Source: Agrobacterium tumefaciens
GTDB lineage: Bacteria > Pseudomonadota > Alphaproteobacteria > Rhizobiales > Rhizobiaceae
NCBI GenBank assembly: GCA_017744915.1
Contig: JAGIAH010000009.1
Span: 496,001 to 560,000 of the forward strand
Reading direction: 5' to 3'
DNA: 64,000 bases
The notes beneath the pieces are model-generated. The model ran no database searches. It worked only from the letters and a program-made list of their open reading frames with translations, and was not told where the DNA came from. Position 1 is the first letter of the stretch. Each line of letters begins with the position of its first letter. Below, in pieces: positions 43,840-53,485 of the stretch. A program made the position numbers and the translations under genes.

Positions 43840-46278
43840 ATGGTATCGACTTATCTCAGCTACGACCTCATCAACCGCGATATGAAGACAAGCATCTCGC
43901 GCGTATCGCAGCAGGGGATCGTCGAACGGCAGACGAAATATTACAAGGAAAACATCGGCAATGTGAAAAGCGTCGATGACTTCCTCAACAACTACCAGCT
44001 CTATTCCTATGCCATGGATGCCTTCGGTCTCAGCGAGATGACCTATGCCAAGGCCTTCATGAAAAAGGTGCTGGAAAGCGATCTGAACGACCAGAACAGC
44101 TTCGCCAACAAGTTGACCGACGAACGGTATCGGGAATTCGCAGCCGCCTTCAATTTCACCTCATCGACGAAAACGGTCCAGACGGAAGCCCAGCTCGACA
44201 AGATGATCGGGCTTTACGACACATCGATAACCAATCTGGACGACAGCCTTGCGGAAGAGACGCGTTATTACAAGGCGATCATCGGCACGGTGACCAATGT
44301 GGACCAGCTGCTGCGCAACGACCGGACCCGCGCCTATATCTTCCAGGTCTTCGGTATCGATGAGAAGACCTATTCCTATGCCCATATCAAAGGATTGATG
44401 ACGAGCGAGGTTGACGATCCCGACAGCTACATCAACCAGAAATACGGCGCGGCCTATAATGATGCGGTCGAGAAACTGGCGATGAAGGGCAATATCGAAC
44501 TGCATGCGCAGGTCACGGCCCGCGTGACGGCCATCGACACCGCGCTGGCAGGCACCGGCTTGACGGCCGAGGAGCGTACGAAGCTCGAGGCGGAAAAGGT
44601 CACCCGGCAGGATCAGCTCACCCAGCTTGAGGCGGTGCTGCCGCCCAAGGACGAATGGGCGGCGAAACTCGCGGCCATCAAGGCGGAGCAGACGACGCTG
44701 TCCAACACCGTCACGCAATATAACAAGATGGCGCAGCTTGCCGCCGCCTTCGAATTCAAGAATGACGGCACGGTGGCCGCCGGCGGGGCGCAGACGGCAG
44801 ATAATCTCAAGGTCATGACGGATGCCTATATCAGCAGCGCGCCGCGCGTGACGCCTACCGTCGCCACGCTGAACAGGGATTATTTCGAATCAAAGATCGG
44901 CTCGATCAAGACCGTGGACGAACTGACCTCGGATACGCGGCTTCTCAACTACATCAAGGTTGCCTTTGACCTGAACGACGCGACCACCGTGACGGCAACG
45001 ATCAAGAACATCCTGACCAGCGATCTGAACGACCCGAACAACTACATCGCCACCTTTGGCAAGAATGACAAACGTTACCTCGCCTTGAGAAATGCGTTCA
45101 ACTTCCAGACCGATGGAACGCTGGCTGCGGGTACAACACCCCAGACGACGACACAGACCGCGACCACCACCAGCGGCTACATGATCCACTATAATGACAA
45201 GGACGATGCTGCCGACGAAAAGGCGATCAAGCTGTACAAGAGCGACATAAAAAGCGTCACGTCGGTCAAGGATTTCCTCGAAAGCAGCGCGGTCTATAAT
45301 TATGCGCTGAAAGCCGTCGGCCTCGATCCGGCCAAGGTGAATCCGGCCGATATCCGCAAGGCCCTTACCAGCGACCTGCAGGACAAGAAAAGCTACGTCT
45401 ATACCCTGAAAGACGAGCGCTACGTCAAGCTGGCGGAGCTTTTCAATTTCGCATCCGACGGCAAGGTGGGGTCGCCGGTTCTGGCGCAGTCGGAAATAGA
45501 GATGCAGACCATGTCGGCCGACTATATCAAGAAAAAATCCGCTTTCGGCACGGAAAAGGACAAGGAAGCGGCCAAGAAGGAAGCTGAATATTTCACCGAC
45601 GAGATGCAAAAGATCAAGACGCTCAAGGAGTTTCTGGGCAATGATCGCCTGACGAAGTTCGCGATGGAATCGCTCGGCATCGATCCGAAAAGCGTGACTA
45701 AGGCACAGCTCGAGAAAATATTCACCTCGAAGCTCGACGATAGCGAAAGTTACGTCAACAAGGAGATGGATCCGGTTTTCCGCCGCCTCGTCACCGCCTT
45801 CAATTTCAATGCGGATGGCAGCCTTCTTCACGAGGATCGCAGCCTGATCCAGACGCGGCGCGGCCTTTACGAGACGCTGGACAATTATCTGACCCAGACG
45901 CTGGAAACGCAGGCGGGTGAAGAAAATGCCGGTGTGCGCCTCGCGCTCTATTTCAAGCGCATGGCGACGGGAACGACGTCTTACTACTCCATTCTCGCCG
46001 ATACCGCGATCCAGAATTTCATCAACACCACCTTCAGTATTCCCGATGAACTCGGCAATGCACCGGTTGATACGCAGGTGGCGATGATGAAGAAATATTT
46101 CGACATCAAGGACTTTCAGGATCCCGACAAGGTCAAGAAACTGATCGCCCGTTTCACCATCATGTATGATGACAAGCAGAACACCACCAATCCGATCATG
46201 GCGCTGTTCAATGGCAGCGGCTCGGTAGGCATCAGCGGCGACACGCTGCTGGCCGTCGCCTCGCTGCGGGCGCGATAG
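43840..46278 (+). CDS. Six-repeat DUF1217-type protein, probably flagellum-related
   Basis: The 812-residue protein begins at ATG 43840, eight bases after AGGGAG. It is built from six copies of a roughly 75-residue unit. Each has the pattern YY/YF-K...IG.VK.V.DFL....L..YA..AFGL, then ...ILTSDL.D..SY and ..AFNF..DG. Units lie at about residues 34-107, 141-300, 348-427, 465-542, 584-661 and 703-779. Unit 2 is split by an insertion of about 80 residues with coiled-coil character (TAEERTKLEAEKVTRQDQLTQLE). DUF1217 proteins occur in alphaproteobacterial flagellar clusters, although no flagellar genes are here. No signal peptide or membrane segment. Confidence 0.85.
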   Translation: MVSTYLSYDLINRDMKTSISRVSQQGIVERQTKYYKENIGNVKSVDDFLNNYQLYSYAMDAFGLSEMTYAKAFMKKVLESDLNDQNSFANKLTDERYREFAAAFNFTSSTKTVQTEAQLDKMIGLYDTSITNLDDSLAEETRYYKAIIGTVTNVDQLLRNDRTRAYIFQVFGIDEKTYSYAHIKGLMTSEVDDPDSYINQKYGAAYNDAVEKLAMKGNIELHAQVTARVTAIDTALAGTGLTAEERTKLEAEKVTRQDQLTQLEAVLPPKDEWAAKLAAIKAEQTTLSNTVTQYNKMAQLAAAFEFKNDGTVAAGGAQTADNLKVMTDAYISSAPRVTPTVATLNRDYFESKIGSIKTVDELTSDTRLLNYIKVAFDLNDATTVTATIKNILTSDLNDPNNYIATFGKNDKRYLALRNAFNFQTDGTLAAGTTPQTTTQTATTTSGYMIHYNDKDDAADEKAIKLYKSDIKSVTSVKDFLESSAVYNYALKAVGLDPAKVNPADIRKALTSDLQDKKSYVYTLKDERYVKLAELFNFASDGKVGSPVLAQSEIEMQTMSADYIKKKSAFGTEKDKEAAKKEAEYFTDEMQKIKTLKEFLGNDRLTKFAMESLGIDPKSVTKAQLEKIFTSKLDDSESYVNKEMDPVFRRLVTAFNFNADGSLLHEDRSLIQTRRGLYETLDNYLTQTLETQAGEENAGVRLALYFKRMATGTTSYYSILADTAIQNFINTTFSIPDELGNAPVDTQVAMMKKYFDIKDFQDPDKVKKLIARFTIMYDDKQNTTNPIMALFNGSGSVGISGDTLLAVASLRAR

Positions 46279-46431
46279 GCGGGACGCGCGGGCGGACGAT
46301 AAGGCGAGCTGGTTTGGCCGGCTCAGGCTGACGATAAAGGCGGAAACCTTTTCTCCGTCTGCGGTGCCGGATCATCTCCTCGCGGTGACGGCGGATGCTT
46401 GCGTATCACACGCCCGCATCCCACCACCCGG

Positions 46432-47382
46432 TCACCAGCCCGGCAGCATATGCCCGGCACGCAGGCGCGGCATCTTGGGGTAGGTTTTCACATCATTGTC
46501 CATTTCGTCGACAACGCTCATCGGCGAGATATTGTCGAGGCAGGCGGTGATGTGGTCGGTAATGGCGTTCACCAGCGAGGGCGAGAGGCCTGGCCGCTTC
46601 ATCAGCCCGATCTGCACCGGCGGCAGGGGCGGGAAGCCATCCGCGGCGGTCAGAACCTTCATGCCGGTGCGCAGCGCCGATTCCGGCAGCACCGAGACGG
46701 CCATGCCGGCCAGCACGGCGGCGGCGACCACCGTGGAAGACCAGCTGGTGAACAATACCTGATAATCCCGCCCGTCGGCATCGAGCGCCGAACAGGCAAG
46801 CTGGCGCCAGTGGCAATCGCGCCGCCCAACGGCGAGCGGCACCGGCGCGTCGTCCTTCAGCGGATGGTTGGCGGAGGCGACCCAGCAGAGCGGTTCGGTT
46901 CGCACCACATCCGAGGAGCGGGCACGGGGATTATGGGTGACGAGCGCGATATCCAGTTCACCGCGCGCCATTTTTTCGGCAAGGCTGACCGAAGGTTCGC
47001 AGACGATGTAAAGCTCGACATTCGGGTGGGTCTTGGCGAAGCGCCCGATGATTTCAGGCATGTAGCGGTCGGCGTAATCATCAGGTGTGCCGATGCGCAG
47101 CGTGCCTTCCAGCCGGTTGTCATCGAAGGCCGCAATCGCCTCATTGTTGAGACGGATGATGCGGCGGGCGTAATTCATCAGCTTTTCGCCCTCCGCCGTC
47201 AGGCGGTTGCCGCGCCCGTCCTTGGCGAAAAGCTGTTTGCCGATACGCTCTTCCAATCGCCGCATCTGCATGGACACGGCGGATTGCGTCTTGAAAACGC
47301 GGTCTGCGGCCTTGGTGAAACTGCCAGAATCGACAATGGCGATGAAGGTGTGCAGCTGATCTATATCGAGAGGTGCGGACAT
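46432..47382 (-). CDS. LysR-family transcriptional regulator
   Basis: A 316-residue LysR protein with N-terminal helix-turn-helix (LDIDQLHTFIAIVDSGSFTKAADRVFKTQSAVSMQMRRLEE) and a periplasmic-binding-protein-like effector domain (LRIGTPDDYADRYMPEIIGRFAKTHP). The HTH is of the LrhA/HexA-like type. It is divergent from the DUF1127 gene across 204 bases, so autoregulation and control of that gene are likely. The effector is unknown. Confidence 0.93.
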   Translation of the reverse strand: MSAPLDIDQLHTFIAIVDSGSFTKAADRVFKTQSAVSMQMRRLEERIGKQLFAKDGRGNRLTAEGEKLMNYARRIIRLNNEAIAAFDDNRLEGTLRIGTPDDYADRYMPEIIGRFAKTHPNVELYIVCEPSVSLAEKMARGELDIALVTHNPRARSSDVVRTEPLCWVASANHPLKDDAPVPLAVGRRDCHWRQLACSALDADGRDYQVLFTSWSSTVVAAAVLAGMAVSVLPESALRTGMKVLTAADGFPPLPPVQIGLMKRPGLSPSLVNAITDHITACLDNISPMSVVDEMDNDVKTYPKMPRLRAGHMLPGW

Positions 47383-47586
47383 GGACGGTCATCCATCAGA
47401 ATGATTGATATCTCACATTAGAAACATTCGTTGGACTGATCAATAGTCTTGCGACATTTTGACACCCAGCAAATCAGTATCAACCGCGGGCCGACGAGAC
47501 GTCGAGCCCCCAACCCAAGGCAGCTTCTCGCGCGTGGTGCGTCGGGGGGCGGTGCCGCATCGTGCCGTTACGAGAGGATATGTATC

Positions 47587-47880
47587 ATGCGCACGGCAGA
47601 ACGGAGAATGGAACTGGAACTCGCAACCGCACGGCCGGGGGACGCCTGGCGTCGCGCCGCTGTCCTCGGTGTTTCCGGCGTTAAAACGTTCGTGCAGCGC
47701 ATCTACAATCGTATCGTGGCCAATGGTCTCACGGAACTTGATGACCGTCTTCTTGCCGATATCGGTCTGGTGCGGTCGGATGTCAGCGATGCTCTCAATA
47801 CTGGCCTGTTGGAAGATCCGACGGCCCATCTCACCCGCGCTGCGCGCAAACGCGCGGTCACGCGCTTCAAGACGCTTTGA
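47587..47880 (+). CDS. DUF1127 (YjiS-like) small protein
   Basis: This 97-residue protein starts at ATG 47587 with AGAGGA upstream. The DUF1127 motif is the C-terminal LTELDDRLLADIGLVRSDV, preceded by an amphipathic segment (VKTFVQRIYNRIV). In Rhizobiales, short DUF1127 proteins are often controlled by LysR regulators and linked to small-RNA and phosphate/carbon physiology; here a LysR gene is divergent. This one is longer than the 45-50-residue members. Confidence 0.9.
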   Translation: MRTAERRMELELATARPGDAWRRAAVLGVSGVKTFVQRIYNRIVANGLTELDDRLLADIGLVRSDVSDALNTGLLEDPTAHLTRAARKRAVTRFKTL

Positions 47881-47971
47881 AATTCCGCCTCCGGCAGACC
47901 TCCAGCTGCCGGACGTGGCTTCCAGCCGCAAGGTTTTCCCCGCAGGGTGATTTGCCAATAGCCCTGCCTTT

Positions 47972-48009
47972 GCCCGGTGTCAGGCCCCTCGGCCGCGCCG
48001 GGCTTTTTT
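47972..48009 (+). terminator. Terminator between DUF1127 and gshA
   Basis: GCCCGG (47972-47977) pairs with CCGGGC (47998-48003) around a long loop, followed by six T. Confidence 0.65.
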
Positions 48010-48052
48010 ATGGCCCGGCTTTGCCTCACTGGCGCAGTTTACCGATATAAAC

Positions 48053-49426
48053 TCAATACTGATATTCCTCGAACACCGGCAGCACCGAACCGCCCCAGCG
48101 GCCGTTATAGAGTGCGAGCAGGTCTTCGGCGAGCGTGGTCTTCTTGGCCAGCACCTCGTCCAGCGATGACAGGAACACGGTCTCGTCCTGACCTTCGCCA
48201 TTCAGCCGCTTGCGGTTTTTCAGGCCGGTGCGGGAAATGTCGAGAACCTCGCGGGCGACGCCGAGAAGCGGCTTGCCGGCGATCTCTGCGGTGAGGCCCT
48301 TGGCCGGTACGGCGTCGCGAAGCGCGATCACCTCATCGAAGCTCCAGCCGGCGGTGAGCGTATCGGCAGCGTCCAGCGCTTCCTGGTCATAAAGAAGACC
48401 GACCCAGAAGGCGGGCAGGGCGCAGATGCGCCGCCACGGACCGCCATCGGCGCCGCGCATTTCGAGGAAACGCTTCAGGCGTACATCGGGGAAGAGCGTG
48501 GAGAGATGGTTCGTCCAGTCGCCCATGGTCGGCTCCCATGCGGCGATTTCGCCCTTCAGCGCGCCATTCATGAACTGCCGGAAAGTGACGTGGGTGCAAT
48601 CATGATATTTGCCGTCGCGCACGATGAAATACATCGGCACGTCGAGCGCCCATTCGACATAATCCTTGAAGCCAAAATCGTCGTTGAAGGTGAAGGGCAG
48701 TACACCGGAGCGGCGATTGTCGGTATCGCGCCAGATATCGCCGCGCCAAGACAGAAGACCGTTCGGCTTGCCCTCGGTAAAGGGCGAGGAAGCGAAGAGC
48801 GCCGTCGCCAGCGATTGCAGCTTCATGGAAACGCGCATCTTCTGGCGCATGTCCGCTTCGGAGGAGAAGTCGAGATTAACCTGGATGGTGCAGGTGCGGT
48901 ACATCATGTCGAGACCCTTTGTCCCGACCTTCGGCATGTAGCGCGTCATGATCGCGTAGCGCGATTTCGGCATGCGCGGCGTCTCGTCATAGCTCCACAG
49001 CGGGCTGCCGCCGATGCCGAGGAAACGGATACCCATCGGCTCGGCCACTTCGCGCAGCGTCGCCAGATGCTGGTTGGATTCCTTGCAGGTCTGGTGCAGG
49101 TTTTCGAGCGGCGCGCCCGACAGTTCGAACTGGCCGCCCGGCTCGATGGAGATGGCGCCCATGCCATGCTGTTCGCCAAGGCCGATGATGTTTTCACCGT
49201 CCATGATCGGCTCCCAGCCGAGCTTTTCCTGCATGCCTTTTAAAAGGGCTGAAATGCTGGCCTCGCCGAAATAGGGAACCGGGCTGTTATCCTCGCGGAA
49301 AAAGGCGAATTTCTCGTGTTCGGTGCCGATGCGGAAATCGGCTTCAGCCCTGCAACCGCCCGCCAGATAATCTGTAAGCTCCGTGACGGAGGAGAGGGGT
49401 GTCTGGTCGGTCGTGTCGCGTGCCAT
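48053..49426 (-). CDS. gshA: Glutamate-cysteine ligase
   Basis: GshA makes gamma-glutamylcysteine, first step to glutathione. The 457-residue enzyme is of the plant/alphaproteobacterial type (GCS2): IGTEHEKFAFF near the N-terminus, ISIEPGGQFELSGAPLENLHQTCKE, FLGIGGSPLW, MMYRTCTIQVNLDFSSEADMRQKMRVSMKLQ, and CTHVTFRQFMNG. Cysteines suitable for redox control are present. It lies behind rsmE and pit on the same strand with 118 bases between rsmE and gshA. Confidence 0.96.
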   Translation of the reverse strand: MARDTTDQTPLSSVTELTDYLAGGCRAEADFRIGTEHEKFAFFREDNSPVPYFGEASISALLKGMQEKLGWEPIMDGENIIGLGEQHGMGAISIEPGGQFELSGAPLENLHQTCKESNQHLATLREVAEPMGIRFLGIGGSPLWSYDETPRMPKSRYAIMTRYMPKVGTKGLDMMYRTCTIQVNLDFSSEADMRQKMRVSMKLQSLATALFASSPFTEGKPNGLLSWRGDIWRDTDNRRSGVLPFTFNDDFGFKDYVEWALDVPMYFIVRDGKYHDCTHVTFRQFMNGALKGEIAAWEPTMGDWTNHLSTLFPDVRLKRFLEMRGADGGPWRRICALPAFWVGLLYDQEALDAADTLTAGWSFDEVIALRDAVPAKGLTAEIAGKPLLGVAREVLDISRTGLKNRKRLNGEGQDETVFLSSLDEVLAKKTTLAEDLLALYNGRWGGSVLPVFEEYQY

Positions 49427-49544
49427 GGCTTACCTTGTTATGACGTCTCTGTTGCGGCGAGGCATATGATTGGCAGATAGGGCCGGATCGCATCCGGTGG
49501 CAAATGAATTTCTTTTAAAGATGCATGAAGCGCAATGGTGCCCC

Positions 49545-50282
49545 TCAGTTCCAGTCGCCGATTGCCGCCTGAATGACCGCGAGCGCGGCGACGGCCGCCG
49601 TATCGGCCCGGAGGATACGAGGCCCGAGCGGGATAGGGGTAACGAAGGCAAGGCTGCGCAGCAACTCCCGTTCTTCCTCGGAAAAACCGCCTTCCGGGCC
49701 GACCAGCAGGGCGATCTTGCGTTCCTTGACGGCCTGCAGGACCGGTAGCGGATTTTGGCCGGCATCGCCTTCGTCGCAATAGATGATGCGACGATCAGCC
49801 GGCCAGGTTTCCAGCATGTCTTTCAGTTTTACCGGTTCTGCCACCTCGGGCAGGGACAGAATGCCGCATTGCTCGGCCGCTTCGATGGCATTGGCGCGCA
49901 GTTTTTCGGTATTGTGGATCTTGCCCTGAACATGCTGCGTCATCACCGGTTGCAGCAGCCCGGCGCCCATCTCCACCGCCTTCTGTACCAGATAATCCAT
50001 CCGCCCGACCTTCAGCGGCGCGAAAAGATAGTGCAGATCCGGCGCATCCGGCTGCGGCCGCGTCTGTTCGAGCGGAACAAGGACGATCTTCTTGCGGCTC
50101 GGAAAGGAGAGTTTCGCTTTCCATTCGCCGTCGCGGCCGTTGAACAGCAGGATTTCCGCGCCGTCCGTCATGCGCAGCACATTGGCGAGGTAGTTGAACT
50201 GTTCGCTCGTCGCTTCCTGCGCCACGCCCCCGGCGAGGGAGGCTTCGATGAACAGGCGTTGCATCCGGAAATTTGCGCGCAT
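49545..50282 (-). CDS. rsmE: 16S rRNA (uracil-1498-N3)-methyltransferase
   Basis: RsmE methylates U1498 of 16S rRNA. The 245-residue SPOUT enzyme has an N-terminal PUA-like part ([25 protein letters not shown]) and the trefoil knot: [34 protein letters not shown] and [19 protein letters not shown] 50282 is chosen; ATG 50264 is in frame. It begins 19 bases after pit ends, so the two are probably co-transcribed. Confidence 0.96.
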   Translation of the reverse strand: MRANFRMQRLFIEASLAGGVAQEATSEQFNYLANVLRMTDGAEILLFNGRDGEWKAKLSFPSRKKIVLVPLEQTRPQPDAPDLHYLFAPLKVGRMDYLVQKAVEMGAGLLQPVMTQHVQGKIHNTEKLRANAIEAAEQCGILSLPEVAEPVKLKDMLETWPADRRIIYCDEGDAGQNPLPVLQAVKERKIALLVGPEGGFSEEERELLRSLAFVTPIPLGPRILRADTAAVAALAVIQAAIGDWN

Positions 50283-50301
50283 GGGACTTTCGGTTTCAGC
50301 G

Positions 50302-51807
50302 TCAGAGAAAGAGGAAGGACAGGAGCCAGTAGAGCAGCGCCGCAAGCGTCGCGCTCGCGGGAACCGTGACCACCCAGGCCGCGATGATCGTCATGAAATG
50401 CGAGCGCCGGACGAGGTAGCGGCGGCGGACCTCGGAAGGATTGTCCAGATATTTGCGGGTGCGGCGGGCCGGGCCTGCGCCTGACTGGACGAGCTCCTGC
50501 CGCCGGCGTGACGATTGCGTGTACCATTCGCGGAAGAAGCCGACGCCGAACACCGCGCCGATCGCCGTATGGGTGGTGCTGACCGGCAGGCCGAAGCGCG
50601 AGGCGACGAGAACGGTGAGCGCCGTGGCCACGGAAACGCAGAAGGCGCGCATCGGATTGAGCTTGGTGATCTGCTCGCCGACGAGGCGGATGAGGCGTGG
50701 GCCATAAAGGAGAATACCGCAGGAAAGCCCGAAGGCGCCGACCAGCATCACCCATAAAGGCGCGCGGGCGGATGTCTGCACCACTTCGTCATGCAGGGCC
50801 CGCACGATGGCCACTACCGGGCCGATGGCGTTCGACACGTCATTTGCGCCATGGGCGAAGGACATCAATCCGGCAGCAAGAACCAGCGGCCACTGAAACA
50901 GGATCCGCAGCGACTGGTTACGGTTATCCAGCCCTACCGATTGCTTGCGGATAATGGGCACGCAGATCCGCCAGGCCACGAGCCCGGTCACCAGCCCTGC
51001 GATGCTTGCATAACCAAGCGACACAGGGATGAGCTGATGCAACCCGACCCAGATGAGATAGGCCATGAAAACACCGGCCATCAGGCCGATCAGAACCGGA
51101 ACCCAAAGCCGGGCGGAGCCGATCTTGTCGTCGCGGTAGATGATGAATTCCTTGATGAAGGCAAGGATGGCGATGGCGATGGCGGCACTGATGAAGGGCG
51201 CGAGCACCCAGGCAAATGCGATGCTGCCGAGCGACAGCCAGTCGACCGCTTTCGCCCCATAGGCGGCCATCCCGGCACCGGCAACCCCGCCAACCACGGT
51301 ATGGGTGGTGGAAATCGGGGCTCTGGTCCAGGTCGAGACATTGACGAGAAGGCCGGCGGCAAGAAGTGCTGACAGCATCGCCCAGGAAAATGCGGTCCTG
51401 TCGGGAATGGTCTGCACGTTGATGATGCCGCTGGAAATGGTTTCGACGACATTGCCGCCGGTGATCAGCGCGCCCGCGATCTCGCAGATGGCAGCGACGA
51501 TAAGCGCGGCGGCAAGCGGCATGGCCTTGGCGCCAACCGCGGGGCCGACATTGTTCGTCACGTCGTTCGCGCCGATATTGATGGCCATATAGGCGCCGAT
51601 GGCGACGGCCGCGATGATGATGACGGCGCCTGCGGTGCCCGTCACGAAAGCGCCGGCGAAGACGGCCGCGAGCACAACGAACATGAACCCCGCGCCAAGG
51701 CCGGCAAGCTGCTGGGTGACATGCAGCGTCGCTTCTTCGACACGGGTAATCTTGTCGAGATCCTTGTCGAGCGTCGGCTTCATGTTCGATGGCGGCTTCG
51801 TTGCCAT
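50302..51807 (-). CDS. pit: PiT-family inorganic phosphate transporter
   Basis: A 501-residue transporter of the Pit family (phosphate:H+ or metal-phosphate symport). It has two copies of the signature [27 protein letters not shown] near residue 75 and [21 protein letters not shown] near residue 325, plus two conserved THT segments ([30 protein letters not shown]). About ten to twelve membrane helices; a hydrophilic N-terminus and a long basic loop near the C-terminus. It leads an apparent pit-rsmE unit. Confidence 0.95.
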   Translation of the reverse strand: MATKPPSNMKPTLDKDLDKITRVEEATLHVTQQLAGLGAGFMFVVLAAVFAGAFVTGTAGAVIIIAAVAIGAYMAINIGANDVTNNVGPAVGAKAMPLAAALIVAAICEIAGALITGGNVVETISSGIINVQTIPDRTAFSWAMLSALLAAGLLVNVSTWTRAPISTTHTVVGGVAGAGMAAYGAKAVDWLSLGSIAFAWVLAPFISAAIAIAILAFIKEFIIYRDDKIGSARLWVPVLIGLMAGVFMAYLIWVGLHQLIPVSLGYASIAGLVTGLVAWRICVPIIRKQSVGLDNRNQSLRILFQWPLVLAAGLMSFAHGANDVSNAIGPVVAIVRALHDEVVQTSARAPLWVMLVGAFGLSCGILLYGPRLIRLVGEQITKLNPMRAFCVSVATALTVLVASRFGLPVSTTHTAIGAVFGVGFFREWYTQSSRRRQELVQSGAGPARRTRKYLDNPSEVRRRYLVRRSHFMTIIAAWVVTVPASATLAALLYWLLSFLFL

Positions 51808-51986
51808 TCACACCTCGTTTGCCAGCATTCCCTTTCGTCCGGCAGTGTCGCAGGTTGAAGGCAATTTACAGAAAGACTGTTGCATCTCGCACGTCTTTCC
51901 AAAAAGAAAAGACGACCCAAAAGAAAGGACGGCAAGATCCATGTCGGAGAACCAGATGGCAGATTGCCACATTTCCGGCAGTCGCG

Positions 51987-52466
51987 CTATTTCGAATGCG
52001 CCATCCGCCTGTCGAAAGTGAGCATCAGCGCTTTCAGTTCCGGCTCGTTGACCCGAGCGGCGGCCTCCCGGGGGCTGACCCATTCCAGCCGGCGCGCTTC
52101 CTTTTCGGGAAAGTTGTCCTGCATTTCGGCAACCTGGAGAAGGTGCACCTGAACCCTGCACGGCACGTTGATGCCGCTATTCAGTTTTTTCTCGTATTCA
52201 TAAAAACCGAAGGGGGCCTTTTCCACCGTGCCTTTGACACCGGCTTCCTCATAGGCTTCCTGTTCGGCCACCGCATGGGCCTTCTTGTTGGACATTGGCC
52301 AGCCCTTGGGAATGACCCATCGTCCGGTGTCACGGCTGGTCAGCAGCAACACTTCAGGCTCCGGATTGGTCTTGGACAATCGATAGCACAGCGCCGCATA
52401 TTGCTGTCGCGGCGGTCTGCGCAACATCAAGCCAACATCTGTCGCCAATCGATTCAAAATCTTCAA
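51987..52466 (-). CDS. Nudix hydrolase
   Basis: A 159-residue Nudix protein. The Nudix box reads GWPMSNKKAHAVAEQEAYEEAGV, in which the usual Arg of REUXEE is Gln, while the metal-binding Glu residues (EAYEE) are kept. The length and RWVIPKGWP lead-in resemble diphosphoinositol-polyphosphate-type or ADP-ribose-type bacterial Nudix enzymes; the substrate is not determined. Confidence 0.9.
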   Translation of the reverse strand: MKILNRLATDVGLMLRRPPRQQYAALCYRLSKTNPEPEVLLLTSRDTGRWVIPKGWPMSNKKAHAVAEQEAYEEAGVKGTVEKAPFGFYEYEKKLNSGINVPCRVQVHLLQVAEMQDNFPEKEARRLEWVSPREAAARVNEPELKALMLTFDRRMAHSK

Positions 52467-52699
52467 TCCGAATAAATCCTCTTCGTCGGGTAGTGATAAT
52501 TGCTAATATAGAGACGCTGCAAATTCCGCCAATCCCCCTTTACCCATAACCCACTACTGTCTTCATACTGATGAAGCCTTTGGGCAAAGGGATGTGGTCG
52601 ATTTGCGAACAAAGTTTCGACCGGGTGGTTCCCCGGACGGACAGCCGATGCGGTAACGCTCTCTCTGCCTGCCTTCAAGCCATTCGGAATGCAAACCCG

Positions 52700-53485
52700 C
52701 TATGAATTATGGCCGGTACTGCTTTGACCGGGGTTCAGTCCCCAGTGCCGGAGGCCTTCGATCACTCCATCAGCCTCTTTGGCGGTCGAGTGAAAAAAGC
52801 GATTGTCCTGATGTGCCAGCGAGACAAGCTCAGGCAGGGCATTGCCCACGATCACGCCGCGAATAGTCTTCAATTCAAACATCGCCCGGTCATTGCCAGT
52901 ATCGCCCGAGACCACTGATTCGTCGAGGCCGATACGTAATTGTCCACATAACCATGCAAGGGCCGCGCCCTTGTCGGCGGCCTTGGGCAATATGTCGAGG
53001 TCGCGGCCGCTGGAATAAACGATGCGGGCGTCTATATTGGCCGCCAGAAGCGCGGCTTCAATCTCGCCGAGCGCGGCGGCATCGGCGTCATGCAGGAACC
53101 AGCTCGATTTCAGGCCGTGCTGGTAACGCTCTTCCTGCATCGTCGCGCCCGCAATACCGGACATGACATCGGCAATCTTTCGTGGGTCAAAGCCGGTGCC
53201 AAGGGAATGTGTATAGGCGCTTTCCAACTCGCTGCGTTTCTTCGCGCGCAACATGGTGCCAACACCGCCAATGATGTAGTCCGGCTGCGGCAGCGGCACC
53301 TCTTCCAGAAGCGCAAGCTGATCGTCGATCAACCGGCCGCTGTTGAAGACCAGAACCGGGCGAAGATCATCCGGCAGGGCGTGCCAGAAATCACGGAACC
53401 GCCGCGTGGCGTCGTTATCGCCAACGACGGTTCCGTCGAGATCGGTGGAAAGAAGACGAAGCGGTTTCAATCGCCGTCGTTCCAT
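52700..53485 (-). CDS. mfppB: Mannosylfructose-6-phosphate phosphatase
   Basis: The 261-residue HAD protein belongs to the sucrose-phosphate-phosphatase-like Cof group. Motif I is LLSTDLDGTVVGDND, motif II FNSGR, and motif IV SGDTGNDRAMFE with GVIVGNA after it. It removes phosphate from mannosylfructose-6-phosphate to give mannosylfructose (beta-fructofuranosyl alpha-mannopyranoside), a compatible solute described in Agrobacterium. Its ATG at 53485 lies 19 bases inside the synthase gene, so the two are translationally coupled. A sucrose-phosphate phosphatase would look alike; the linked synthase and host make mannosylfructose the better call. Confidence 0.88.
   Translation of the reverse strand: MERRRLKPLRLLSTDLDGTVVGDNDATRRFRDFWHALPDDLRPVLVFNSGRLIDDQLALLEEVPLPQPDYIIGGVGTMLRAKKRSELESAYTHSLGTGFDPRKIADVMSGIAGATMQEERYQHGLKSSWFLHDADAAALGEIEAALLAANIDARIVYSSGRDLDILPKAADKGAALAWLCGQLRIGLDESVVSGDTGNDRAMFELKTIRGVIVGNALPELVSLAHQDNRFFHSTAKEADGVIEGLRHWGLNPGQSSTGHNS

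Noticed and set aside
51808-51900. Pho box upstream of pit
   Set aside because: Only one poor half-site resembling CTGTCAT; no repeat at the right spacing.
52463-52678. 71-residue frame upstream of the Nudix gene
   Set aside because: TTG start, no Shine-Dalgarno, no recognisable pattern; it fills the leader of the Nudix gene.
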